A stretch of 64,000 nucleotides of DNA, from assembly GCF_002775205.1 (NCBI RefSeq), contig NC_036446.1, positions 13,020,565-13,084,564 on the forward strand. The letters are read 5' to 3'. The stretch comes from Xiphophorus maculatus. Lineage: Eukaryota > Chordata > Actinopteri > Cyprinodontiformes > Poeciliidae. Position numbers and translations under genes: made by a program. Below are positions 22,401 to 32,936 of the stretch, in pieces. Within the stretch, counting starts at the first letter, position 1. Each line of letters opens with the position of its first letter. The notes beneath the pieces were generated by a model. That model did no database searches. It was not told the DNA's origin and saw nothing but the letters and a program-made list of their open reading frames with translations.

Positions 22401-25400
22401 AGCAGCCATTGTACGACAAATACAGAAGTAAAACCAGCTGACCAAAGAAATAAAAGGCACCAAATTTATGATTATTGTAATCATCTCTTCATTTAATGGT
22501 GATGTACTCATATTAGGTTATGCTCTTCTTTTATTATCATTTAACTGCCTTTGTCCAACTAGATGCTGTGTATTTGTTTTGTTAGAAGGGGTATAAATGT
22601 TCAATCTATGTAAATTTCCAAAATGACAAAAAACAATGTTAAGAAAAAGAAAGCAGCAAGTGGTTTCTGGAAGGTAAGTCAACAACCAAACACTTGACTT
22701 TCCCAGCAGCTATTGTAGAGCTCATGTAGCAGTAAAACCAACTGATCAAATGTGCTAGCACTCCACTTGGGTTGCTATGCAACGGCACAGTGCTGTGACT
22801 TGAGACAGCTCGTTTTCTAGACATCAAAAACTAATTGCACAAAAACTTCAGGGTGTTCTTTTTTTAAAGCACAACCAGAATAAATCCATATTAATTCACT
22901 AGAAGGCGCTGTTTTACTCCATAACAATATGTAAGGTGCTCCGGATTGTAAGGCATACTGTTGTTTTCTGATAAAATTAAAGGCTTTTAAATGCACTTCT
23001 TAGTCCGGAAAATACGGTACAAAAATGTGAATTTTGCATAATAAGTTCCATTTAAAACATTTATCAGATTTCTTATCCAACTTTTCTTCAGAAAAAAGTT
23101 TGCTACAGTTAACCATTATCTCTGTAATACCACCTTAAATCATTACAATACCTTTAAATTAAGTCTGACTTCTCCGAGTTAAACAGCCGGAATCAGTTTT
23201 CCATGTGGGATAGGGCTCTTTGCGTGTAATTTGTAATCTTAAAATCTATTTTTATGTTACAATCCCTCCACATTTGCAACTAAACCAGCTAATAGCATTC
23301 AGACAAAAAGAAACCAGTGGAGAAATGAAGAAAAATCCAGAATATAGAAGCAGTTGGAAGCCTAGGTTGGTGAGGGTCACCATGGCAACGCTCAAGTTGC
23401 TGCATTTAACCGCCATTTCACAACATGAACACTTGAAAAGCAGAGTGGATTTACCTCGTTCAGACACAACGCAGCGCGAGTCGCCGGCGTTGGCCACGAT
23501 CAGCTGCTTCCCTCGGATCAGAGCCACAACGGCTGTGGTGCCGCTGTCCGAGCCGGGCTGAAACAAACATGGAGGACGGGCCGGCCCGTTAAAGATACAA
23601 GAACAAAAAACATTTTAACCAGTCAACTAAAATCTAAATATTTTAAACCAGTTGTTTTGCTTCAATAATCTGCTTTTTTTAAGAAAGTGTAATTCAGGTT
23701 TAGCTGAAACAGATACTGTATGTGGTTTGTTTAAATTACAACTGATAAAAGATTGGGAAGACATTCTCAACAGCCTTTTCTTATCCAAATAGGGATGATT
23801 TCATTTAACATTTATCGAGCTAAAAATCTTTTCATAATAAAAATGTTGATTTTCCATAATAATTTCCAAGTATTCCCACTCTTAGATAAAAAAACCCTTT
23901 AATTTCTAAAGAATATTTAACACTGAAACTGGAAAACATTTTAAATATCCAAAACAATAATAATTAACATGGACAATGAAGCCGTGGTAACCAAAATAGC
24001 ATTTTAAAAAAATAATTTAGCTTAGAGAAGGAAAACAGGCAAAAGAGGCAGGTAGTGCAAACCAAGTGCTAGGTGTCAAATGTTTTCACTTTTTCAAAAT
24101 GGCGGCTTTCCAACAATAATAAAGGGGAGCCTCTCTTTAAAGACTGTTGTCCAAGTTAAAATTATTGAGCTTACTTCAATTTATTATGCAATTAATTGAT
24201 TTCTTGCTTATTGTGACAATTCTAATGATGATTACTATTCATCGAGAAAATTAAGGAAACATGTAATCATATAACAGTGTTTTAATTGATAAACTTTTAA
24301 GGATAATCTGGAAATATTTCTTCAGTGCAAATGAGCCAACAGTACGGATCGAATGAGTATAAATCCCTCCAACGTGGCTTTCTGCTGCTTTGCATTATGG
24401 GTCTTGTAGTTTAGCCTCTTGAACAGAAACACCATCTTTTTCTTCATTTTCTGACTCTGTGATGCACATCATGTTGTAACTTCCCAGCGGCGGCAAAACG
24501 AGACACCAGCTCCTCACACGTCAACATCACAGCTTGGACTAATCAGGAAGCAGATGTGCAGCAACATCTGTCTGTACAGAAGACTGAGGCTCTTCGTAGC
24601 TAATTTGAGTTCATTAAGAAGTGGATGAACTCTTCCTCAAAGTTTATCCAATCTGTATTTGTGAATCTGTAATGAATCCACCTAAATATTGTAATTCAAG
24701 AGCAAAATATCTAATGTTTCTACAGACCTCTTCTTTTCCATCCATTCCTGGTAGACACATCTCCTCCTCTTCATCCTCAGAGTCTTCCTCTCCCTCCTCT
24801 GTGTCCTCTTCCTCCAGCTCACTGGTGTCTGCTTCTTCCTCGTCGCTCCCGTCCTGAGAGGAAACAGAAAAACAGAAAAAGTCGAAGCAAAGCTCAACAA
24901 AGTGATTCAGTGTGAACTTTCGCAGTTTATTCTGGTCTGCTCTTCTCACCTCTTCGTCGCTCCCCTCCTCCTCCTCCTCTTCTCCCTCCTCAGACTCTTC
25001 ACTGTCGTCAAAGAATCTGGATTTTGAGTCTCCAGTAGCTTTTGACGACGCAGAGGAGCAGGAAGGCCCGGCGTCTCCTTCTGCTTTCCCAGCTTTCTCC
25101 TCTCCGTTGGAGCTTCCCGACTCTCCGCTCACAGCTGCAACAAAGTGAAGAAGAATAAGAAGAAATAAATCTCTACTTTATGAAGACCTCTGGACAGGTT
25201 TTGTACACTTTCACAATAAAATTCAAACACTTGGTGTGGTTTTTTTCCCCCAACACCACACTTTGGAGGTAAAAAATACTAATGAACTGCAGATGTGAAT
25301 TAGCATTTGCTATAATCTGTCATCAAATGTTGACATTAATGTTTGAATTGTATTGTTCCTTTTTAAGTTAAGTTCATCATCAACTAAAAGTCCAGTATTA

Positions 25401-28400
25401 TATATGTAATAGGCTTTTATTTTAACAATATTAAAGAAGTGAGGTTTCTCAAAATTAGTTTATTCATTCTCTGACTTTATTTTGTATAATCAACAAGTTG
25501 TTTCTTCAGACATTTATTGGTGCTTTAGGTTCTGTTAGGCTGCTCTTGGCAGTTGGTGGTTACCATAGCAACCGGTAACTGACAGCTCCTCCCCCCTTCT
25601 TCTGTTGCTATTTGTACCTAATATGTATTATAACCAGCTCTGTTTTTGTCACAAATATTATTTTTTAGCATAGATTTTAGACTAATTTAACAATACACAG
25701 TGTTTCAAGAGTAATTTTGGCATGTTTTTTAACTGTTATTAATGTTGTCCATTTTAGCTATGTTTAATTTTACAAACATTAACTGCTGCTAACTGCTCAT
25801 TGGGAGATATTGCTCTGTAGTTTGTTTAAGGTTATTTATTGTATTTTATTTAATGTGTAGAGGCAGAAGCTGCTGGACTGATGTTAACCACCAACTTGAT
25901 TTCCTCTTTTGTTAAAATAAATACACTAAACCTGAATGTTTCTGTCATGAAGTCAAACTACTAGACATGAGACGAACATAGAAGAATTACACATAATATA
26001 ATTTGTTACTGTTATTAATAATGTCTTATAATTGTATTTTAGAATCTACATCAAGGACACGGTAAACTAAAATAAAATTAAATGTTTGGAAATGAAATGT
26101 CTCTCTCACACACCCTATTACAAAACACTAATTTCACAAAATTAATGTTACTTTCATTAATGTTGTTTAACATAAAATAAGAGCCAAACTTTATTTAAAT
26201 ATACAGACCAATAACTCATTGAGTTATTAAGAATAAATATTCATTACATTTAAACAATCCAGACTAATTGTGCTAATGTAAATGACTTTCCTGTTCAAAT
26301 TAAGTTTTTAAACACAATATACAAAGTTACAAAAAAAATGTCTAATAAAAAGTTCTTGTGAAGTTTTATGGCTTTTAGCAAAGTCAAATAAATTTGGTAA
26401 TTCTCTAAAACAAAAGTCTGATTTGATTTCAGACAGTGAGAAAAAAAGTGTCTTTTTATTAGGTGTATGAAAATATCTAAACATATTTAACAGATTCCAA
26501 TTTATTATTAAAACTGTGCAATTTGAATATCAAGCACTTTCAAGGACTTCATACAGAAATTAAGCACTTTCCAAACAAACATCTCATTGAGATTCAAGTA
26601 TTTTGAAGCACCCGTATGAACCCTGAATGAATGAAGAAATGTAATTTTACCTGAACTGCTCCCCTCACTGCCTCCCGTTCTCCGACAGGCTCTCAGTTTG
26701 GACCCACATGCCGCTCCTTCCTTCACTTTCCCATCACCCTCCTCTTCGTTCACCTCTCCATTCACTCCTTTCTTCTCAGCATCTTCCCCTTTATCCTTTG
26801 AGACCTCTGCGTTCTGGGCGGAGGCCTTCTTAGCTGCACCGCTGAGGAAAATGGAAAAGAACACTGAACTTCAGGGACTCCCTTCCCTCTGCTGCAGTAA
26901 AACCTGTGAATGTCGTTTCTGGAGTACCTGGCGGCTGCCGCTGCGTGTTTGACGGCGTTGAGGTTCTGGCCGTAGCGAACCAGCAGCTCCTCTATGGTCA
27001 TGGTGGCCTCTTCATGGAGCAACGCTGCCTCCTCGTTGTCCACTGACATAAGGAGAAACAGGATCACAGTCAAACTGTGTTGATGTTGCACTTATAGACA
27101 TCAGAGGTTTTATGAGCTTACAGTCGTCCTCCTCTGCCACCTTCTCAGACGGCGGCTCCTCGACGGGGCGACCGGAGATCTGCACCAGCTCCTTGATGAC
27201 CTCCTCTGTGGTTATTCTGCCATCAATGGCTAGAAATGCGTCTTCCAGCGCCTGAAAGCATGAATAATGTCCGCTTTGGAAAGTGTCCTTAAAGCTGCAG
27301 TATGTGTCCGTTATAAATTTTTTGTTTTTTACAAATTTGTTGAAACTTGTTAGCGTAACAAGCATAACTTGTTAGCGAGAGATAATCTGCTGGATTTTTA
27401 AAAATTTTTTATTTGAACTCCTCTTCTACCAGTGCCATCTAGAAACAACCAATCAGAGCCAGGAGGCGGGTCTTATTGCTGTCAATCAACCCCCTCTCCT
27501 AAGCTGCACCTATCATAGCTTGTTGTGGATGCTAAGGTTAGTTAGCATCGCTGTTTTTCTGTAACGAAGAGCTGTTTGTTCGACGTATGTACATTTAGCA
27601 GCGTGTTCAAGATGTTGATTGACAGCGCTAAGACCCTCCCCTCGGCTCTGATTGGTTGTTTTTGCATCTCTTCATTGGCAACACAGAGAAGGCATTGGAA
27701 GAGATTTATCTTTTCACAATTTCAATAACGTTGTTTGATATATGAAATATTAGCCAACAGTTACACAGATTAGTAAGTTATTGACTCAAATATTAATTAC
27801 AATAAAATATTCCAAAATAATCATGTAAAGGTAAACAACTTTCATGTTCAAATTAAATGTTTAAAAAAATACAAAGAAAGTTTAAAAAAATCTCTAAAAA
27901 TGTTCTTGTTAAGTTATTTGGTATTTAGCAAATAGAAATAATTTTGGTAATTCTATAAATAAGAAAAGTTTAATCTGATTTAACTTCAGACAGTGAGAAA
28001 AAAATGTGTATTAGATTTATGAAAATACCTAATGTTTTCCAACTTTAAGATTTAAATATCAAACATTTTCCAAACATTTACAACAACTAATCTTTTAGCA
28101 TTTTCAAGTATTTCAAGGACCAGTACAAACCCTGGATTAAAAAGTCAAGTTTTTAACTTTAAAGTGATACGAGTTCTCATTTGAGATTAAACAACTTTTT
28201 AATTGGTTTCCAATTTATCAGCTCTTCACCTTCTGCAGCTTCCCGTCTTTGTATGTCCTCTGCTCCTTGATGATGTCAGGAAGATACTTTGAACAATACA
28301 GAGCCACCTCTTCACCTAAATGACAGCAGCAGGCGGTATAAACCCTCAGGATAGGAGAGTGGCATGTAAAGCAAACAAATCAGATCGCCATGGAAACTAC

Positions 28401-30639
28401 AGAAAAACAGCTGAGCTGTCATAAAGTAAACAGACTAAAACAAAGTTTGCTAATCAGACAATAAAATTTGCACGAGTTTCCCCGATTCCATTTTAGAACA
28501 ACACTTCTTCAGATTTCTTTGTTTCAGATAATAAAAACATTTATTATGTATAAATTCACACCAAATGTTTTTACAATGGCTTAGGAAGTGAAAACTAGCT
28601 GTAAATAAGGAAACGCATAACACTTCTATATTGTTTGGTCTAACGATGAATCTTTGTCACATGAGTAAAACCTGAAGCATCTGCAGCACCTGTGGTTTCA
28701 ATATACAAGATTTTAAAAAATTATTAACTCAATGGTATAAACATGGTTTATTGTGCGTCACATTTGAGATGGAAACATGCCAGTAGAAGTTATCCAAACA
28801 ACATTCACAAGTTAAAATAAACACACAACTAACCAACATCAATAAATGAGCAACTTCATAAAATTAAATAGAAAATGTAGCCGCATTCAAAATGAAGAAA
28901 ACTGAGATATAATCTGTATAAACTTCGATTTCACTTAAAAAACAATATTTAAATTTAATTACCTCCATGGCCATCATACACAGCAAACATGGCCGTCTCT
29001 TCATCAAAGTCTGGGATGCAGTTGTGAGCGTCCTGAAAAAATGAAATGAATCAAAACATCAAGAAAAGGCTGGTGGGGAAAAGGGGTCAATTTTATGTTC
29101 AGAAGTGACAAATACATTTTACAAATAATAAAAACAAAAACAGAGCTAATAGTTTAAGACTCAATCTAAATTTCATAAGCCTTCAGAAATAAATATGAAA
29201 ATTACATCAAATTTAGGGTCAACTTTCTTCATTGTATTGACCGTTTATCTCTACAGCAAGACTGCAACTCACCCAGTTGCGCAACTCTTAGGTTCATATG
29301 TTTGTTTTGCTAGCGTTTGCTCCATGTGATTCATTAAATGCACGCTCTCTTCCATTATAACGGTTTCCTTACTTTTTCTCTGCATACCACAAGAACAGCA
29401 AAGAGCAAAACATGTGCTCAATATGGGGAAACATTATAACATTCTTTGTGAAGGACAACCCAAACAAAGGAGCTCATTCAGTCTAACAATGTTTTGCTAG
29501 ATGGGGGTCCATGATCAAGTATGGATCAATTTCCTCTTCCATTGCACACCTAGAGATGGTGATGCGACGAAAGAACTGGCATTTCTACATAAATTTATGC
29601 TCACTGTAATACAAAGCAAGTGATGGAACAAATGCCCCATGATTAAGTAAACAATCATAGGGCATGAACCACCAGACACCAGACTGCCGGTTGGGTGCTA
29701 GTACAGTCATTCATTCAACTCAAAAAAATTTTTTTTTTGAGTTAAAAAATGTTTAAAGTTGACAGGAAATTTCAAAATATCACTTGATAATTATGTGTTA
29801 TTGAAAGATTGGAAGATTAACACTAACTATAACACTGTCTTAAAGAATGCAAACCTTTTAAAAAGACTTAAGTAATGCTAAGCCTGGTGGGGGGGGAACG
29901 TATAGTCTGGTGGCCCACCAGGCTTATATTACACTGGGGGAAACCCTGTGAGATATTTTAAACTCTCCAGACAGGCTGGTGATTTCATAATATGTTAAGT
30001 GTCTGTGATTCATTAATATTTGACAATAAAATACTTTTAGGAATGATTAAAATTTTTTAAATGCATCTCTTATGCTATAAATTAATACATTTTGAGAATT
30101 ATGTTTGCAAATGCAAAATTCAAGATTCAAACATCTTGTTTGAAGTAATTAAATGATATACAGACATTTTGCTTTGATTTGCCAACAATATTCTTTTAAA
30201 TGTAAGTTGGCATGTAAAGATAACCCAATAACTAATGTTTCATGTCTAATAGATGGATCCCAGTTACAGGAATGACTGATGTCCATGAATGCCGGCTAAC
30301 AGAGGATATTAAGAGGATGGGATGTCACACGAGGTCAGATGGTTTAGTGAAATGTCTGCATAAATGTTGTTTTCCTGGGTTTATTTTTAAAACACCTCTC
30401 CTCGATATAATCAAACAGGCGTTTAACATGTTTTTGATGCGCTGGTTTTTTAATCACTGAAGGCAGATTTCTCGTCGTTCAGTGAACGAGCTGCCATGAT
30501 GGTTGAGGGGTGAACGACTCTGCCTCACCTCCATGGAGACCCGCCAGCCCTGCATGGCAGAGAAGCCGTAGCTCATGCTGGTGTTGCCGCCGTCGGAGGA
30601 GGTCTTGGTCGTGTTCGGCTGCGACAGATATGCCCCCAT
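19407..30639 (-). CDS. ppm1g: Protein phosphatase 1G (PP2C family, Mg/Mn-dependent)
   Basis: Nuclear Ser/Thr phosphatase linked in other vertebrates to spliceosome assembly and histone/DNA-damage signalling. Thirteen coding exons with GT-AG junctions: 30639-30529, 29032-28963, 28315-28230, 27251-27122, 27042-26928, 26841-26651, 25134-24950, 24853-24728, 23557-23455, 21979-21848, 21736-21607, 21525-21426, 19577-19407. They total 1650 nt, giving 549 aa (human 546). The N terminus is [10 protein letters not shown], then RVSME|DAHN. Metal/catalytic motifs: DGHGG (57-61), NAGDSR (361-366), ACDGIW (455-460) and [10 protein letters not shown] (505-514). The long acidic, low-complexity insert that splits the PP2C domain in this family spans exons 5-8 (Glu/Asp/Ser runs, then [12 protein letters not shown]). 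The C terminus is basic (KKARSD), as in the family. The start is fixed by family identity and by A at -3 and G at +4. It is divergent to MIS12. Confidence 0.97.
20949..21077 (-). repeat. SINE/LINE 3'-tail fragment in last PPM1G intron
   Basis: The minus-strand reading contains 'gcgacagactggcaacctgtcc', '..accccacctctcacccag' and a terminal 'ggatggatgga'. It corresponds to the 3' half of the complete SINE at 48941-49292. Confidence 0.8.
22027..23053 (+). mobile_element. Family T MITE-like element, apparently two copies joined
   Basis: Starts 'taaaggagacctattat' and ends 'gcataataagttccattta', which is the imperfect inverse of the start. Internal block 'gtggtttctgg..cttgtcttttccagcagccattgtag' occurs twice (22357-22430 and 22655-22720), indicating tandem or nested copies. 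A related full copy is at 59978-60622. It lies in the PPM1G intron between exons 9 and 10. The class is not certain. Confidence 0.65.
25410..25985 (+). repeat. Family R copy 2, in PPM1G intron
   Basis: Matches 11380-11965 over most of its length with few changes. It carries the X-box GTTACCATAGCAAC at 25559-25572. It sits between exons 7 and 6 and runs opposite to PPM1G transcription. Confidence 0.85.
26100..26640. other. AT-rich intronic sequence, nothing recognised
   Basis: Intronic DNA between PPM1G exons 6 and 7. It shares phrases such as 'gtcaaataaatttggtaattct' and 'tttgatttcagacagtgagaaaaa' with 27890-28030 and 49780-49870, so it is probably an old dispersed repeat. Confidence 0.4.
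27290..27735. repeat. Likely interspersed repeat in PPM1G intron
   Basis: Begins 'aaagctgcagtatgtgtccg' and holds 'accaatcagagccaggagg' and, reversed, 'cggctctgattggttg', so its two halves face each other around 27550. I recall this general type ('gctgcagtatgtaact', CCAAT-like inverted blocks) as common in fish genomes. No coding frame. Confidence 0.45.
29041..30528. other. Large first intron of PPM1G
   Basis: Contains a palindrome built on 'aactcaaaaaaatttt' and 'ttttttgagtt' at about 29717-29745, and a 'cctggtgg..ccaccagg' palindromic segment at 29884-29925 followed by 'cactgggggaaaccctg', which looks like one end of a dispersed DNA element. Nothing coding. Confidence 0.45.
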
Positions 30640-30960
30640 GGTCTTCGTCTACAGTGGCTTCCCACCGGGAGAGAGGGTGACAGCACAAGTTAGTTCCTTT
30701 AGTAAAGACACGGGAGTATCAGTGGGTGAAGTTTGGTCTTATTTGAGCAGCTCCGCAGGTTACCGCCGCTAACCAGCTAGCTGCAGTTAGCAACTGCACA
30801 ACAAAAAGTAAAAAGGCACCAGCTCGGTGCTAACAGCAGCCAAACCGGCTCAACTTCCAGTGGGACCCGAAAGCAGCCTCCGAGAGGCGGCACGCTGAGC
30901 CGCAGCAAACCTACCTTTTCTGTCCGAGCAGGTTTAGCTTATAAAAGGTGAAGAGGGTAG
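30640..30960 (-). promoter_or_regulatory. PPM1G 5' UTR and promoter region
   Basis: GC-rich, CpG-containing DNA directly upstream of the PPM1G ATG and bounded by repeats further out. The minus strand shows possible 5' UTR splice signals: donor 'aaaag|gtaggt' near 30913 and acceptor 'cactgtag|acgaag' about 10 nt before the ATG. Either a spliced or a continuous leader is possible. A canonical TATAAAAGG lies at 30940-30948 but points along the plus strand. Confidence 0.5.
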
Positions 30961-31009
30961 ATTCACATAGAAATTATTACACGTGTGGCGATAAAAGCCG
31001 CTGTCTTCT

Positions 31010-31130
31010 CCTCCCTCTCCTTCTGCTACTGCTACTTTTACTTCCTCTTCTGTTCACCTCGAGCTGGTTGGTAAACCATTTGAAAGGCGCATTACCGCCA
31101 CCTACCGGACTGACTGTGAAATACGCAATG
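31010..31130 (-). repeat. LINE 3'-end fragment pointing toward PPM1G
   Basis: The minus strand reads 'ccggtaggtggcggtaatgc', then 'caaccagctcgagg', then Ga/Ag-rich 'gaacagaagaggaag'. In my experience this is the 3' region of a fish non-LTR family that ends in (GAA)n, the same kind of tail found at 32885-32904. The family identity is remembered, not searched. Confidence 0.45.
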
Positions 31131-31199
31131 TACTGACGTACCTCTGGAAAATATTCATAAATTATGATGCAGTATTAGAACCATTGTAGATAGAAAAAA

Positions 31200-31510
31200 T
31201 GAGTACATTTCAGACCAAAATAACTGAGAAATTTTCTAGAAAGAAATTGGAAATTTCTGAGCTCCAAAAGTCGAAAATGTGCTAGAAAAAAATCTCTGAA
31301 ATGTTGAGATTTGTCTCAGAAATTCTTCAAGAAAAAAAAAAAAGAAATTTATGAGTACAAAGTCAAAAATGTGCTAGAAAACACTAAGGTATTTTGAGAT
31401 TAATCTAAGAAACTTTCTAGAAAAAGCATGGGCCTTTCTGAGTTTCACATTTTTGACTGTTCAAACTCTGAAATTTCCTTGTTTTTCTAGAAAATTTCTG
31501 AATTTAATCG
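31200..31510. repeat. Degenerate 'tctagaaaa/tttctgag' tandem repeat
   Basis: Repeating phrases 'gctagaaaa', 'tctgagtacaaagtc' and 'gagattaatct' with roughly 50-70 bp spacing. Similar phrases at 15900-16110. Not coding. Confidence 0.5.
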
Positions 31511-31637
31511 AAAAATCTGCTGAGTTTTCTTGGGGGAATTTACTCTTCTTCTTTTAATGGCACTAATACACCATTGTAATAAATTGATCAGTTGTTCCAA
31601 ACAGATTCCTTTTTCCAACAAGTCAAACCATAGACTG

Positions 31638-31800
31638 GCAGAGTTGGGTAGTAACTTGTTACATTTGTGCCATTATAATTTACTTTTAGAAGTATTTTTA
31701 CTATTCAGTACTTCTTTTATATTTTTACTTGAGTAATTTTATTATGAAGTATTACTCTTGAGTGAAATTTCTGATGAGTCAACTCCAGTACTTTACAATT
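31638..31800 (+). repeat. 'GAGTTGGGTAGTAAC' family fragment
   Basis: Starts 'cagagttgggtagtaac' and continues with 'acttgagtaattttattatgaagtattactcttgag'-like phrases shared with 1978-2500, 43255-43330 and 45498-45640. Confidence 0.6.
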
Positions 31801-31849
31801 AGAATCAGGAGAAATGTCATTATGTATCAGAAGACAGCAGATAATAGTT

Positions 31850-32904
31850 AATTATTGGATAAATTTAATGAAGATCATCCAGTTAAGAAAGTATCAGAAA
31901 AGTTTTGGGAGAGAGGAAATGAACAAGTCAATAGTTTTGGATGAGTTGGGGATTTAATGTATATAACAAAGAATTTACTTCACATTAAGGCCTTTGAGAC
32001 CTACATGGACATGGAAATACATTATCAAATATTAAGAAAATAAATATCAAAAATATTGGCCAAGAATTTTATAATTGAATACAGACTAAATATAATTGTT
32101 ATTTAAAAATTTATACTGATGATTCAAAAGATCAAAAACCTGAAGTGGTTTCTGAATTAAAGATTAATATTTCAAAAATAACATCTAATTATCTGAGTCC
32201 ATATGCAGTAGATTTATGTACTATATTACTAGCTTTAGAATGGGTGGAGGATACTAAAATAAGTAAAATAATAGTTTGTAGTGATTCCTTATCTGCTGCT
32301 TGTGTAGGTATTTTGGGTAATAAAGGAGCAGACAGGTTGGCTCAGGAGGTTGTTAAAAAAATAAGATATTGATATGCCAGTAACGTTATCTAAATCTAAA
32401 GGCAAAAGTATAGTTTGGAAAGAAAGTAAGAAGCTATGGAAAATTAGGTGGGACAATGAAATGAATGGAAAGTCATTTACATAGGATACAAAATACAGTT
32501 GGTGTTGTAAGAATTAGAGGAATAAACAGGAGGCAGGAGATAATTATAAATAGAATAAAAACTGGTCAAAGTTTTTTGAATGGCACTCTTTTTAAGATGG
32601 GGAAACACCTTACTGGTTTATGTAGTTGGTGTAATACTGTAGAAACACTGGAACATGTTTTTATTAGTTGTAGGAAATATGTGAATCAAAGAAGATTACT
32701 GAAAACGAAATAGGTTTTAATAGGGGATTGAAATTTGAGAATGTGGTTGATCAGATAAATAGTAATGAGGGGAAAGAGAAGATTTTTATTTTTTTTAAAA
32801 TACTGGGCTCATTGGGACAATTTGGGGATTCAACAGATGGCAGTAGTGCTACAATAATGGATGTAAACTGCCGCTAACGTCTAAAGAAGAAGAAGAAGAA
32901 GAAG
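31850..32904 (+). mobile_element. Non-LTR retrotransposon 3' end with RNase H remnant
   Basis: Plus-strand frames show a broken RNase H-like domain: YTDDSKDQK, then LLALEWVED, IIVCSDSLSAA, and after an internal deletion GILGNKGADRLAQEVVKK. In RNase H these are the (Y)TDGS, helix, SDS and H.GI.GNE.AD motifs. A following frame has a zinc-binding C-x2-C…H-x4-C signature (LCSWC…LEHVFISC). The copy ends in 'ctgccgctaacgtctaaag', then (GAA)n at 32885-32904. LINEs ending in RNase H belong to the I-like groups. Stops and deletions make it dead. The tail ends 18 nt before the MIS12 ATG. Confidence 0.75.
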
Positions 32905-32936
32905 CGTCGTCGCTAGTTCAATATGGCGCGGGAAAC
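32905..32936 (+). promoter_or_regulatory. MIS12 start region with E2F-like site
   Basis: Only 18 nt (32905-32922) separate the LINE tail from the ATG. 'GCGCGGGAAA' at 32926-32935 matches the E2F consensus (reverse TTTCCCGCGC) and overlaps the first codons. This suits a cell-cycle gene, but binding is not shown. Confidence 0.4.

Noticed and set aside
24621..25148. Ser-rich plus-strand frames
   Set aside because: Antisense of the acidic Glu/Asp exons 7 and 8 of PPM1G.
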